This document shows positions 1 through 8,205 of a stretch of 64,000 nt of DNA, piece after piece. The stretch is from Paraburkholderia tropica (GTDB lineage: Bacteria; Pseudomonadota; Gammaproteobacteria; Burkholderiales; Burkholderiaceae). The position numbers and the translations under genes are program-made. How positions within the stretch are numbered: position 1 is the first letter of the stretch; every line of letters begins with the position of its first letter. The notes under the pieces are model-generated. The model had not been told where the DNA came from. It did not search any database and was given only the letters and a program-made list of their open reading frames with translations. Location: contig NZ_FNZM01000020.1 of NCBI RefSeq assembly GCF_900109265.1, positions 1 through 64,000 on the forward strand, written 5' to 3'.

Positions 1-266
1 GCGCCGAACAGCGCCTTGACGCGGTCGATCGCGAGCTGCTCGACGATATCGACGTTTTCGCAGCCGCCGTAATAACGCTTACCGGGATAGCCTTCGGCGT
101 ATTTGTTGGTGAGCTGCGAACCCTGCGCGGCCATGACGGCGGGCGAGGTGTAGTTTTCCGACGCGATGAGCTCGATGTGCTCTTCCTGGCGGCGGTTCTC
201 GAGTTCGATCGCGGCGAAGAGTTCGGGATCGACGTTGGCGATGGTGCTTTCGGCTCTGTCAAACAT
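1..266 (-). CDS. glyA: Serine hydroxymethyltransferase, N-terminal part (cut by window edge)
   Basis: The first 88 codons are visible, starting MFDRAESTIANVDPELF on the minus strand and running off the left edge. The conserved N-terminal signature of PLP-dependent serine hydroxymethyltransferase is present, including IELIASENYTSPAVMAAQGS and the following NKYAEGYPGKRYYGGCE block that builds the active site. The enzyme interconverts serine and glycine and supplies 5,10-methylene-tetrahydrofolate in the cytoplasm. It is transcribed away from the ydfG and tol genes. The start codon is the only one in frame next to the conserved N-terminus. Only truncation by the window is evident; there is no sign of damage. 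Confidence 0.96.
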   Translation of the reverse strand, partial: MFDRAESTIANVDPELFAAIELENRRQEEHIELIASENYTSPAVMAAQGSQLTNKYAEGYPGKRYYGGCENVDIVEQLAIDRVKALFG

Positions 267-881
267 ACGGGTTCCGTTAAGTGTGTTCAGGTTGACCGGG
301 TCTCGCGCGGAACGCGTAGCGGGTACGCGGCGCTGCTGGCGAAGTGGCCAGCCTTGACGTGGCGGAAGAAGGTGCCGCACACGCGAGGCAGGACAGCCCG
401 TGCAGCGCTCATTGAAGCGCGCGGATCTCGGCTGCCCAGGCGAACGGCAAAACGGCACCCTGCGCTTCACGGTGGGTCGTTCCACCTTGAGTTCCTGATC
501 GAGCCGCGCCAGACGCAGCATGACGCGCGCTTGTTACAGCGGCCTTTACAGCGCCTTTTTCGGCATCGCGTGCAGCAAAACATGCACGCGCCGTCATTCA
601 GGAACCCTATCGCCAGTCACGCAGGGATTGAGCGCGTAAGTGTATTGGAACGGCCCGGAATAGGCAACCGAGGCGACCCGCGCGCGGGCGTCGGCGACGG
701 TGGTGAGGCGTATCGCGGTTATCGCGCGCAGGCGGCCGCGCAGACAGGCGCAAAGCCGGTCGCGGCATGGCGCCGACATGCCGACACGGGGCTGGCGCGC
801 GTTCTGACCCTTCCTTGCCGCAGCGCCGCAATGGAAGTAGGCTTTCCCCTTTCTTCGCCTACCACCGACCAGGGAGCAACC
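267..881. other. Gap between glyA and the ydfG-like gene
   Basis: This 615-base stretch must hold the promoters of the divergent glyA and ydfG-like genes, but I see no convincing -35/-10 pair. A 61-codon frame on the minus strand (594-779) has a C-terminal half that looks somewhat protein-like but no Shine-Dalgarno sequence. Other open frames here are arginine-rich and look like GC-driven noise. I call no gene. Confidence 0.4.
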
Positions 882-1628
882 ATGATCGTTTTCGTCACCG
901 GCGCATCTGCGGGATTCGGCGCCGCCATCGCGCGGGCCTTCGTCAAGGGCGGCCATCGCGTCGTCGCCACGGCACGCCGAAAGGACCGCCTCGACGCGCT
1001 GGCCGCCGAACTCGGCGACGCGCTTCTGCCCTTCGAACTCGACGTGCGCGACCGCGCCGCCGTCGAAGCCGCGCCCGCCGCGCTGCCGCCCGAATTCGCC
1101 GACGTTGACGTGCTCGTCAACAACGCGGGCCTCGCGCTCGGCGTGGAGCCGGCGCAAAAGGCCGACCTCGACGAATGGGAGACCATGATCGAGACCAATT
1201 GCACCGGTCTGGTGCAGGTCACGCATGCCTTCCTGCCCGGCATGGTGGCGCGCAACCGCGGCCATGTCTTCAATCTGGGCTCGGTGGCGGGCCGCTGGCC
1301 GTACCCGGGCGGCAACGTCTACGGCGCGACCAAGGCTTTCGTGCGCCAGTTCAGCCTGAACCTGCGCGCCGACCTCGCCGGCACCGCGCTGCGCGTGACC
1401 GACATCGAGCCCGGCCTGTGCGGCGGCACCGAGTTCTCGAACGTGCGCTACCGTGGCGACGACGCCAAAGCCGCCAATGTTTACAAGGACGTACAGCCGC
1501 TCACGGCTGAAGATATCGCCGACTCCATCTACTGGATCGCCACACGCCCCGCGCATATCAATATCAATACGATCGAGCTCATGCCGGTCGCGCAATCGTT
1601 CGCCGGACTGAGTATCCACCGCGGATAA
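882..1628 (+). CDS. ydfG: YdfG-type NADP-dependent 3-hydroxy acid dehydrogenase (SDR family)
   Basis: This is a 248-residue classical short-chain dehydrogenase. The Rossmann glycine motif TGASAGFG is at residues 6-13, NNAG at 80-83, and the catalytic Ser134, Tyr147 and Lys151 sit in the pattern YGATK. Whole stretches such as GGNVYGATKAFVRQFSLNLR and VTDIEPGLCGGTEFSNVR closely resemble E. coli YdfG from memory, an enzyme that oxidises L-allo-threonine, serine and other 3-hydroxy acids with NADP+ and also acts on malonic semialdehyde. The start at 882 is chosen because the conserved N-terminus MIVFVTGA begins there and AGGGAGCAACC precedes it; the frame stays open upstream without homology. It is a single gene between glyA and ybgC. 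Confidence 0.92.
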   Translation: MIVFVTGASAGFGAAIARAFVKGGHRVVATARRKDRLDALAAELGDALLPFELDVRDRAAVEAAPAALPPEFADVDVLVNNAGLALGVEPAQKADLDEWETMIETNCTGLVQVTHAFLPGMVARNRGHVFNLGSVAGRWPYPGGNVYGATKAFVRQFSLNLRADLAGTALRVTDIEPGLCGGTEFSNVRYRGDDAKAANVYKDVQPLTAEDIADSIYWIATRPAHININTIELMPVAQSFAGLSIHRG

Positions 1629-1691
1629 ATTTGCTTTCAATTTTCCTGCGTATGTCAGTCGTCCGAACGGCGTTCGCGCCGCACGTTCCGG

Positions 1692-1697
1692 TAGAAT
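1692..1697 (+). promoter_or_regulatory. -10 element of the ybgC-tol promoter, seven bases before the ATG
   Basis: TAGAAT ends seven bases before the ATG at 1705, so transcription should start at or next to the A of the start codon. No good -35 is visible 16-18 bases upstream. The same geometry occurs at mutL (TATAAT, seven bases, ATG). This argues for the 1705 start over the in-frame ATG at 1696, which overlaps the -10 box. Confidence 0.5.
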
Positions 1698-1704
1698 GCG
1701 CGGC

Positions 1705-2199
1705 ATGGAAATCTCCACCAGCAAGCCGGGTACGGCCCCAAGTTCGGAGGCCGCGTCCGGTTTTAGATGGCCGATACGCGTCTACTACGAAGACACCGAC
1801 GCCGGCGGCATCGTGTTCTACGCGAACTACCTGAAGTTCTTCGAACGCGCGCGCACCGAATGGCTGCGAGCCTGCGGCGTTGATCAACGCAGGCTTGCCG
1901 AGGAAACCGGCGCCCTCTTCGTCGTGCGCAGCACCGCGCTCGACTACCGGGTGCCCGCCCGTCTCGACGACGTCGTGACGATCGTGAGCCGCCTCGACAA
2001 GCTCGGCCGCGCGTCAGTCGATTTCATGCAGGAAGCGTGGCGCGGCGACACCTTGCTGGCCACGGGCAAGATCCGCGTTGGCTGCGTGGCGAGCGTCGAC
2101 GGCACCATGCGCGCGACCGCCATTCCCGACCACGTTCACGAGGCTTTGGAGCGTGGCATGAAGAAAGTCTTACCAACCGTGTCAACGGCATCCGCTTAA
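1705..2199 (+). CDS. ybgC: Tol-Pal-associated acyl-CoA thioesterase YbgC
   Basis: This 164-residue hotdog-fold thioesterase has the family signature YYEDTDAGGIVFYANYLKFF at about residues 27-46, with Asp32 as the likely catalytic aspartate, followed by FERARTEWLR. YbgC proteins hydrolyse acyl-CoA or acyl-ACP thioesters in the cytoplasm and are encoded first in tol-pal operons, where a role in phospholipid metabolism at the Tol-Pal complex has been proposed. tolQ follows after 154 bases. The first 20 residues are variable. No Shine-Dalgarno sequence precedes the start, in line with a leaderless transcript. An in-frame ATG at 1696 would add three residues. Confidence 0.93.
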   Translation: MEISTSKPGTAPSSEAASGFRWPIRVYYEDTDAGGIVFYANYLKFFERARTEWLRACGVDQRRLAEETGALFVVRSTALDYRVPARLDDVVTIVSRLDKLGRASVDFMQEAWRGDTLLATGKIRVGCVASVDGTMRATAIPDHVHEALERGMKKVLPTVSTASA

Positions 2200-2353
2200 T
2201 TGCCGTTGATACGACGCCAGTGAACTCGCGCGGGTCTTTGCAGGACCAAGCTGGGTTCGGCCGCGACGGCGCGCTGCCTTGCCGTTTGCCTTCGGGAAGC
2301 TTCGCGTTGACTTGCAGCCGCTCGCCCCTTCCGGGACGTTACAACGAACCTCT

Positions 2354-3031
2354 ATGAACACTACACAAGATCTGTCGATCATTTCACTCGTTCTTAATGC
2401 GAGCATACTGGCACAGGCGGTGATGGGACTTCTCCTGTTGCTGTCTCTGATCTCCTGGACCTTCATCTTCCGCAAGTGGTTCGCCATCCGCCGCGCACGC
2501 CGGCAGACCGAGCGCTTCGAACGCGACTTCTGGTCGGGCGGCGACCTGCAGGCGCTCTACCAGAGCGCAGCGAACAACCGCCACACGATCGGCGCGCTCG
2601 AGCGTATCTTCGAGTCGGGCATGCGCGAATTCCTGAAGGCCAAAGAGAAGCGTCTGAACGATCCGAGCCTCGTGCTCGACGGCGCCCGCCGCGCCATGCG
2701 CGCGGCCTTCCAGCGCGAAATGGACGCGCTCGAGGCGAATCTCTCGTTCCTCGCCTCGGTCGGCTCGGTCAGCCCGTACATCGGTCTGTTCGGCACCGTG
2801 TGGGGGATCATGAATGCGTTCCGCGGTCTCGCGAACGTGCAGCAGGCCACGCTCGCGAACGTCGCGCCCGGCATCGCCGAAGCGCTGACGGCCACCGCCA
2901 TCGGTCTGTTCGCCGCGATTCCGGCCGTCGTTGCGTACAACAGCTACGCGCACGACATCGACCGTCTGGCGATCCGCTTCGAAACCTTCATCGAAGAGTT
3001 TTCGAACATCCTGCAGCGTCAGGCCCACTAA
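2354..3031 (+). CDS. tolQ: Tol-Pal proton channel subunit TolQ
   Basis: The product has 225 residues and the MotA/TolQ/ExbB fold: TM1 at about 17-38, then after a cytoplasmic loop TM2 at about 128-150 and TM3 at about 168-188. The conserved core GLFGTVWGIMNAFRGL and the TM3 stretch GIAEALTATAIGLFAAIPAV are intact. With TolR it forms the inner-membrane proton channel that energises TolA for outer-membrane constriction during division. The ATG at 2354 is chosen because MNTTQDLSII matches a normal TolQ start, while upstream frame sequence is not TolQ-like. tolR starts 24 bases downstream. Confidence 0.97.
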   Translation: MNTTQDLSIISLVLNASILAQAVMGLLLLLSLISWTFIFRKWFAIRRARRQTERFERDFWSGGDLQALYQSAANNRHTIGALERIFESGMREFLKAKEKRLNDPSLVLDGARRAMRAAFQREMDALEANLSFLASVGSVSPYIGLFGTVWGIMNAFRGLANVQQATLANVAPGIAEALTATAIGLFAAIPAVVAYNSYAHDIDRLAIRFETFIEEFSNILQRQAH

Positions 3032-3055
3032 TCTTCACGAAGCAAGGAGTCGAAG

Positions 3056-3502
3056 ATGGGAGGCTCAGTCCGTTCGAGCATGCGAGGCAGCCGCTCGCGC
3101 CGCGCGATGGCCGACATCAACGTCGTGCCGTACATCGACGTGATGCTGGTGCTGCTCGTGATCTTCATGGTGACCGCGCCGCTGGTGGCGCCGTCCATTG
3201 TCAATCTGCCGACCGTCGGCGGCGCGTCGCAGCAGCAGCAGGTTCCACCCGTCGTGGTCAATATCCGGCCCGACGGCAATCTGAGCGTCAAATATAAGGA
3301 CGACTCGGGCGCCACGCAGCAGGAAACCATGTCGCGCGCCGACCTCAACGGCTTCGTCGCCGACCGCGAGCAGAGTCATCCCGACCAGCCCGTCGTGATC
3401 GCCGCCGACAAGTCCGTGAAGTACGAGACGGTGATGAACGTCATGTCCGATCTGAAGGCGCATGGCGTCAAGCGTGTCGGACTGCTCGTCAAATCGCAAT
3501 GA
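3056..3502 (+). CDS. tolR: Tol-Pal proton channel subunit TolR
   Basis: This 148-residue ExbD/TolR protein has a short cytoplasmic N-terminus, one transmembrane helix at about 26-45 (PYIDVMLVLLVIFMVTAPLV) carrying the essential Asp28 used for proton passage, and a periplasmic C-terminal domain. Its stop overlaps the tolA start by four bases (ATGA), so the two are probably translationally coupled. It works with TolQ as the stator that uses the proton motive force to drive TolA. Length and motif layout are typical. Confidence 0.96.
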   Translation: MGGSVRSSMRGSRSRRAMADINVVPYIDVMLVLLVIFMVTAPLVAPSIVNLPTVGGASQQQQVPPVVVNIRPDGNLSVKYKDDSGATQQETMSRADLNGFVADREQSHPDQPVVIAADKSVKYETVMNVMSDLKAHGVKRVGLLVKSQ

Positions 3503-4509
3503 CCGGCAAGAAAGACACTTATCCATTGCAGCCTCCGCGCGAGCGTGGCACGGGACGTGCTATAGCGCTCGCCGTGGTCATGCACGTGCTGCTCGGTTTC
3601 TTCCTCTACCACGGCATCCACTGGCAGAACAGCACGCCGGCGGGTGAAGAGGCGGAGCTCTGGACCGAGGTGCCGGACCTGTCGACGCCGAAGCCGCTGC
3701 CGCCGCCCGCGCCGGTGGCCCCTGCCCCGCCGCCGCCGCAGACGGAAGACGCCGACATCGCGCTGCAGCAGCAAAAGCGCAAGCAGCAGGAAGCGGCGCG
3801 CGAGGCGCAACTGGCCGAGCAGCAGCGCATCAAGCAGCAGCAGGAAGCCGATGCGAAGCGCCAGCAGCAACTGGCCGCCCAGCAGGCGGCGCAGCTCGCC
3901 GCGCAGCAAAAGGCCGCGAAGCTCAAGCAACAGCAGCAGCAGCAGGAACAGCAGCAGCAGGCCGCCGAGAAGCTCAAGCAGCAGCAACAGCAGCAGGACG
4001 CGCTGAAGAAGCAGCAGGAAGAAGAGCAACAGCAGAAACAGGCGAAGCTCGACGCCCAGAAGAAGGCCGACGCCGAGAAGGCCGCCAAGGCCAAGGCGCA
4101 AGCCGACGCCCAGGCCAAGAAGCTCGACGCCGAGCGGCGCGCGCGCATCGCGCAGATGCAAGGCTCGATGGGCGGCGGCGAAGGCACGAGCGGCAACGGT
4201 CTCGCGAAGAGCGGCACCGGCAGCGGTTCGGGCGGCAATGCAGCCACGCCGGGTTATGCCGACAAGGTGCGCCGCCGCGTGCGTCCGAATATCGTCTGGG
4301 CCGGCGACACGTCGGGTCTCGAGACGGAAATCGCGGTGCGCTGCTCGCCGAGCGGCACGCTGCTCTCGGCAACGGTCACGCGCAGCAGCGGCAATGCGTC
4401 CTGGGACGACGCCGCGTTGCGCGCGGTCCAGCGCTCGGACCCGATGCCGCAGGACACCGACGGCAAGACGCCGTCGAGCTTCAAGATTACCTTGCGCCCG
4501 GCGGGTTGA
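3499..4509 (+). CDS. tolA: Periplasm-spanning protein TolA
   Basis: The product has 336 residues: a cytoplasmic tail, one membrane anchor at about 20-40 (AIALAVVMHVLLGFFLYHGI), a proline-rich hinge near 65-85, a long coiled coil at about 90-225, a glycine-rich linker and a C-terminal TolA/TonB-like domain from about 245. The C-terminal motif GYADKVRRRVRPNIVW followed by SPSGTLLSATVTRSSGN is characteristic. TolA connects TolQR in the inner membrane with TolB and Pal at the outer membrane. The coil is strikingly glutamine-rich, with two runs of six glutamines, rather than the alanine/lysine-rich coil of enterobacteria. It overlaps tolR by four bases. Confidence 0.95.
   Translation: MTGKKDTYPLQPPRERGTGRAIALAVVMHVLLGFFLYHGIHWQNSTPAGEEAELWTEVPDLSTPKPLPPPAPVAPAPPPPQTEDADIALQQQKRKQQEAAREAQLAEQQRIKQQQEADAKRQQQLAAQQAAQLAAQQKAAKLKQQQQQQEQQQQAAEKLKQQQQQQDALKKQQEEEQQQKQAKLDAQKKADAEKAAKAKAQADAQAKKLDAERRARIAQMQGSMGGGEGTSGNGLAKSGTGSGSGGNAATPGYADKVRRRVRPNIVWAGDTSGLETEIAVRCSPSGTLLSATVTRSSGNASWDDAALRAVQRSDPMPQDTDGKTPSSFKITLRPAG
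3925..4044 (+). repeat. CAG/CAA-rich polyglutamine-coding tract in tolA
   Basis: About 120 bases are dominated by CAG and CAA triplets encoding two runs of six Gln plus shorter runs of four and three. It is a low-complexity triplet tract inside the predicted coiled coil and is a plausible site of strand-slippage length variation. Confidence 0.7.
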
Positions 4510-4632
4510 CGGCGCAAGTCAGAGTGCAAAAACGCTGGCGCGCGGCGGCAGGCAGGAACGATTCGATGCTTTTCGGGTCTGTCTGCTGTCGCGCGGTGTG
4601 ACAAATATCGCTTTTTCAGGAAACATCACAGC

Positions 4633-5925
4633 ATGAGTCTGATGACGAAAATTGGCCTGCGTACCCTCGTCGCTTCCTGCCTGATCGCAGTGGGCGGCGC
4701 CGCGAACGCCCAACTCAACGTCCTCGTCACCGGCGTGGGCTCCACCCAGTTTCCGATCGCCACGGCGACCTTCGCGGGCGAAGCCAATTCGCCGCAGCAG
4801 GTCGCCGCGATCGTGCGCGCCGACCTCGCGCGCAGCGGCAAATTCACGAACGTCGACGCCGGCAGCGCGCCGGTCTCGGAAACCGACTCGGTCGACCTCG
4901 GCGGCTGGAAGGCCAAGGGCGCCAACGCGTTCGTCGCGGGCAGCGTCAACAAGCTGCCGAACGGCCAGTACGAAGTGCGCTTCAAGCTCTACGACACCGT
5001 CAAGGGCGAAAGCCTCGGCGGCCTCGTGCTGCAAAGCCCGCCCGCGGGCCTGCGCATGAGCGCGCACAAGGTCGCGGACTACATCTATCAGAAGCTGATG
5101 GGCGACCGCGGCGTGTTCGCCACGCGTCTGTCGTACGTGATCCGCACGGGCGGCCGCTATCAGTTGCAGATTTCGGACTCCGACGGACAGGACGCGCACA
5201 TCGCGCTCTCCAGCCCCGAGCCGATCATCTCGCCGGCCTGGTCGCCCGACGGCACCAAGGTCGCTTACGTTTCTTTCGAAAAGAAAAAGCCCATCGTCTA
5301 CGTGCATGACCTGCCTACTGGGCGGCGCGTCATCATCTCGGACCAAAAGGGCAACAACTCGGCACCGGCCTGGTCGCCGGACGGCCGCACGCTCGCCGTC
5401 GCGCTGTCGCGCACGGGCAACACGCAGATCTTCGCCGTCAATGCCGACGGCTCCGGTTTGCGCCGCCTGACGCAAGGCACGACCATCGACACCGAACCCA
5501 CCTTCTCTCCTGACGGACGCTCGATTTACTTCACGAGCGACCGCGGCGGCCAGCCGCAAATCTACAGGATGTCCGCACAGGGTGAGAGCGCAGGCGCAGC
5601 ACAACGCGTGACGTTCACCGGCAGCTATAACACGAGCCCGCGGGTCAGCCCCGACGGCAAACAGCTGGCGTACATCTCACGCACGGGCGGCGGATTTAAG
5701 CTGTACATTCAAGATCTGCAGTCCGGCGTCGCAACCGCGCTCACCGACACGACACATGACGAATCGCCCAGCTTCGCGGCGAACGGTCAGTACATTCTTT
5801 ACGCCACTCAGGTGAACGGCCGTGGCGTGCTGGCTGCTGTATCGACCGACGGTCGTACGCGGCAAATCCTGTCCGTTCAGGGCGGCAGCGTACGCGAGCC
5901 GTCCTGGGGTCCTTTTATGCAATAA
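4633..5925 (+). CDS. tolB: Tol-Pal periplasmic beta-propeller protein TolB
   Basis: This is a 430-residue periplasmic protein. A signal peptide ends near residue 26 (IAVGGAANA before QLNVL). An N-terminal alpha/beta domain (about 27-165) follows, then a six-bladed beta-propeller with repeated PAWSPDG, PTFSPDG and PRVSPDG motifs. TolB binds Pal and, through its N-terminal segment, TolA, and so controls Pal mobility at the outer membrane. It begins 123 bases after tolA, and pal follows after 18 bases. The length is normal for the family. A second in-frame ATG lies nine bases downstream, but the first start gives the better signal peptide n-region. Confidence 0.97.
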   Translation: MSLMTKIGLRTLVASCLIAVGGAANAQLNVLVTGVGSTQFPIATATFAGEANSPQQVAAIVRADLARSGKFTNVDAGSAPVSETDSVDLGGWKAKGANAFVAGSVNKLPNGQYEVRFKLYDTVKGESLGGLVLQSPPAGLRMSAHKVADYIYQKLMGDRGVFATRLSYVIRTGGRYQLQISDSDGQDAHIALSSPEPIISPAWSPDGTKVAYVSFEKKKPIVYVHDLPTGRRVIISDQKGNNSAPAWSPDGRTLAVALSRTGNTQIFAVNADGSGLRRLTQGTTIDTEPTFSPDGRSIYFTSDRGGQPQIYRMSAQGESAGAAQRVTFTGSYNTSPRVSPDGKQLAYISRTGGGFKLYIQDLQSGVATALTDTTHDESPSFAANGQYILYATQVNGRGVLAAVSTDGRTRQILSVQGGSVREPSWGPFMQ

Positions 5926-5943
5926 CACTTCAGGAGAGCAAAA

Positions 5944-6453
5944 ATGATGTCGAACAAATTCCGCCTGGCGCTGGCCGTCTTGATGATCGGTGCACTGGCC
6001 GCGTGTAAGTCGGCTCCGAAGACCGACGAAAACGCGAACGCCGGCTCGATGAGCACGCAGCCGAACCCGAACGCCGTCGCGCAAGTGAACGTCGACCCGC
6101 TGAACGATCCGAACAGCCCGCTCGCCAAGCGCAGCGTGTACTTCGACTTCGACAGCTACGCAGTCAAGGACGACTACCAGAGCGTGATCCAGGCTCACGC
6201 CCAGTACCTCAAGACGCACCCGGAACGTCACGTCCTGATCCAGGGCAACACCGACGAGCGCGGCACGAGCGAGTACAACCTGGCACTGGGCCAGAAGCGT
6301 GCTGAAGCTGTCCGCAAGGCGCTGTCGCTGATGGGCGTGCCCGATTCGCAAATGGAAGCTGTGAGCCTGGGCAAGGAAAAGCCGGTCGCACAAGGTCACG
6401 ACGAAGCCTCGTGGGCGCAAAACCGTCGTGCCGACCTCGTGTACCAACAGTAA
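5944..6453 (+). CDS. pal: Peptidoglycan-associated lipoprotein Pal
   Basis: The product is a 169-residue lipoprotein. The signal peptide ends in the lipobox LAAC with Cys21 as the lipidated residue. A disordered linker precedes an OmpA-type peptidoglycan-binding domain (about 60-169) with VYFDFDSYAVKDDY and the meso-DAP-binding region NTDERGTSEYNLALGQKRAE. Pal anchors the outer membrane to peptidoglycan and is the outer-membrane end of the Tol-Pal machine. An AGGAGA Shine-Dalgarno sequence lies eight bases before the ATG; an ATG three bases later is an equally possible start. It lies between tolB and cpoB. Confidence 0.97.
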   Translation: MMSNKFRLALAVLMIGALAACKSAPKTDENANAGSMSTQPNPNAVAQVNVDPLNDPNSPLAKRSVYFDFDSYAVKDDYQSVIQAHAQYLKTHPERHVLIQGNTDERGTSEYNLALGQKRAEAVRKALSLMGVPDSQMEAVSLGKEKPVAQGHDEASWAQNRRADLVYQQ

Positions 6454-6477
6454 TCTGAGCATTGGATGAAGGGGCGT

Positions 6478-7227
6478 ATGTCGCACCGTTTCTCCCCGCT
6501 GCGGGTAGCCGCAGCCGCCTGCGTGGCCGGCGTCGCCTTTGCGGCGATCCCGGCCCACGCGGGTCTCTTCGATGACGATCAGGCGCGCCAGGCGATTCTC
6601 GACCTGCGCGCCAAGACCGACAATCTGTCGAGCCAGTTGTCCGCCGCACAGCGCACGATTCTCGATCAGTCCAACCACATCGACCAGCTCAACCAGCAGG
6701 TCGCCACGTTGCGCGGACAGACCGAGGATCTGGCGAACGAGCTCACGACCCTGACGAAGCAACAGAAGGACTACTACACGGATCTCGATACGCGTCTCAA
6801 GAAGTTCGAGCCGCAGCAAGAGACCGTGGACGGCGTGCAGGGTACCGTTCAGCCGGGCGAAATGGATGCGTTCAACTCCGCTTCCCAGCAGTTCCGCAAC
6901 GGTGACTTCAAGCAGGCCGCTTCGTCGTTCCGCAGCTTCATCTCCAAGTATCCGCAGAGCCCGTATCAGCCTACGGCGCAGTACTGGCTCGGCAACGCGC
7001 TGTATGCGTTGAAGGACTACAAGGGGTCGACGGCGACGTGGCAGGGCGTGGTCAAGAACTATCCGCAACATCCGCGCGCAGCCGAGTCGCTGCTGGCGAT
7101 CGCGAACAATCAGATGGAGCAGGGGCAAAAGGCTGCGGCCAAGCGCACACTCGAACAGATCGTTTCGCAATACGGCAGTTCGGAAGTTGCCCAGACGGCA
7201 CAGAGCAAGCTGTCACAGCTCAAGTAA
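6478..7227 (+). CDS. cpoB: Cell division coordinator CpoB (YbgF)
   Basis: The product has 249 residues: a signal peptide ending in AIPAHA, an N-terminal trimerising coiled coil (about 30-115, heptads such as SSQLSAAQRTILDQSNHIDQ) and a C-terminal TPR domain (about 125-249, with SPYQPTAQYWLGNALYALKD). CpoB is the periplasmic last gene product of tol-pal operons and links PBP1B peptidoglycan synthesis to Tol-driven outer-membrane constriction. The start at 6478 is preferred because GAAGGGG lies five bases before it. An in-frame ATG at 6466 would add four residues. A strong terminator follows at 7322. Confidence 0.94.
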   Translation: MSHRFSPLRVAAAACVAGVAFAAIPAHAGLFDDDQARQAILDLRAKTDNLSSQLSAAQRTILDQSNHIDQLNQQVATLRGQTEDLANELTTLTKQQKDYYTDLDTRLKKFEPQQETVDGVQGTVQPGEMDAFNSASQQFRNGDFKQAASSFRSFISKYPQSPYQPTAQYWLGNALYALKDYKGSTATWQGVVKNYPQHPRAAESLLAIANNQMEQGQKAAAKRTLEQIVSQYGSSEVAQTAQSKLSQLK

Positions 7228-7321
7228 GCGCCGCTGGATCGATGTAGCGTGAAGCGAATGCGGCCGTCGTTGCGATGTCGACGACCACCGGTTCGCCAAA
7301 CGCGCCTCTCGCACTCCCCGA

Positions 7322-7354
7322 AAAGCCCGGAATACGCTGTATTCCGGGCTTTTT
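7322..7354 (+). terminator. Rho-independent terminator of the tol-pal operon
   Basis: AGCCCGGAATA and TATTCCGGGCT form a perfect 11-bp stem around a five-base loop, followed by TTTTTCTTTT. It lies about 100 bases after the cpoB stop codon. Confidence 0.92.
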
Positions 7355-7411
7355 CTTTTGGGATGTCTTGCTTATGCGCTCCCGAGCGCCGAATGAACGC
7401 TCGGCTCAGGG

Positions 7412-7439
7412 TTGACACGTATAGGATGTCTGCTATAAT
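7412..7439 (+). promoter_or_regulatory. Strong sigma-70 promoter of tRNA-Lys
   Basis: A perfect TTGACA (7412-7417) and a perfect TATAAT (7434-7439) are separated by 16 bp. The mature tRNA 5' end is at 7452, 12 bases after the -10 box, which allows a very short 5' leader. This is the closest match to consensus in the window. Confidence 0.9.
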
Positions 7440-7451
7440 CCCGCTTCTTTC

Positions 7452-7527
7452 GGGTCGTTAGCTCAGCTGGTAGAGCAGCGGACTTTTAATCCGTTGGTCA
7501 CAGGTTCGAATCCCGTACGGCCTACCA
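7452..7527 (+). tRNA. tRNA-Lys (anticodon TTT)
   Basis: This is a 76-nt cloverleaf with encoded CCA. The acceptor stem GGGTCGT pairs with ACGGCCT (with G-T and T-G pairs), the D arm is GCTC/GAGC, the anticodon stem GCGGA/TCCGT surrounds the loop CTTTTAA with anticodon TTT, and the T-loop TTCGAAT is standard. It lies between two terminators and is a single-gene transcription unit. I see no attachment-site duplication or integrase next to it. Confidence 0.97.
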
Positions 7528-7538
7528 AAGCTTGAAAC

Positions 7539-7569
7539 AAAAAGCCCAGTCCTCGCGACTGGGCTTTTT
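7539..7569 (+). terminator. Terminator after tRNA-Lys
   Basis: AAAAAGCCCAGTC and GACTGGGCTTTTT form a 13-bp perfect stem with the loop CTCGC, ending in a T tract. The A tract on the other side would allow function on the minus strand as well. Confidence 0.92.
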
Positions 7570-7684
7570 GCTTTGGCGCGCCGCTTTCTGATGGCGGCGG
7601 CCTGCGTTCCCCGGCAAGCCTCGCGCAACTCAGCGTGTATACTTCCCTACCCCGCCGTTCCCCCGCCGCACAGGCCACGTCAAC

Positions 7685-8131
7685 ATGAAGTTCTCGACTC
7701 TCGCCTGCGTCATGCTCGCGCTGCTCTGGATCAGTCTGCGCGTCCAGGCCCAAGTTCAAGCCCCGCCCGAAGACTACGAATATCTGCGCCGAATGAAGGT
7801 GCCCGACGCCGTGGTGAACTGCGTCGCCGCGCTCGATCAGTGGGTGCATGGCGCACCGCGCTACGATTCGCTGATGGTCCCCGACCGCCGCGCGCTCACC
7901 GCGAAAGTCGAAAGCCCGGTGCCCGCGGGTGCGCTGCCTGACGGCGCGTCGAGCCCGGTACCGCAGGCCTCGCCCATCGACACGCTGATTCACCTGCGCG
8001 GCTTCGCGAAACTGCGCGGCAAGTACGCATGGGTGCCCGTCAAGGCGACGTGCGGCATCTGGCATACGCACGTGGTCGATGTCGCGCTCGCGCCGCACGG
8101 CACGCACGGCGGCGATTCGCCGATCCACTAA
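7685..8131 (+). CDS. Small exported protein of unknown function
   Basis: This 148-residue protein has an N-terminal signal peptide (FSTLACVMLALLWISLRVQA, cleavage likely near residue 23), so it should be periplasmic or secreted. The mature part starts with APPEDYEYLRRMKVPDAVVN and ends in a region with IHLRGFAKLRGKYAWVPV and two histidines near CGIWHTHVVD. Two cysteines remain after cleavage (in VVNCVAAL and ATCGIW) and could form a disulfide. The ordered C-terminal half and normal codon pattern support a real gene. I do not recognise the family. It stands alone between the tRNA terminator and a convergent gene. Confidence 0.8.
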   Translation: MKFSTLACVMLALLWISLRVQAQVQAPPEDYEYLRRMKVPDAVVNCVAALDQWVHGAPRYDSLMVPDRRALTAKVESPVPAGALPDGASSPVPQASPIDTLIHLRGFAKLRGKYAWVPVKATCGIWHTHVVDVALAPHGTHGGDSPIH

Positions 8132-8205
8132 CGCGCCTCATCAGTTGCGCGATCCACGCGAATCAAACGATTCGCAAGATTCGCACGCATCGCGCACCGC
8201 CGCTC

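Noticed and set aside
7452..7527. tRNA-Lys as a possible integration site for a genomic island
   Set aside because: There is no duplicated 3' tRNA end, integrase or base-composition shift nearby; both neighbours look like core genes.
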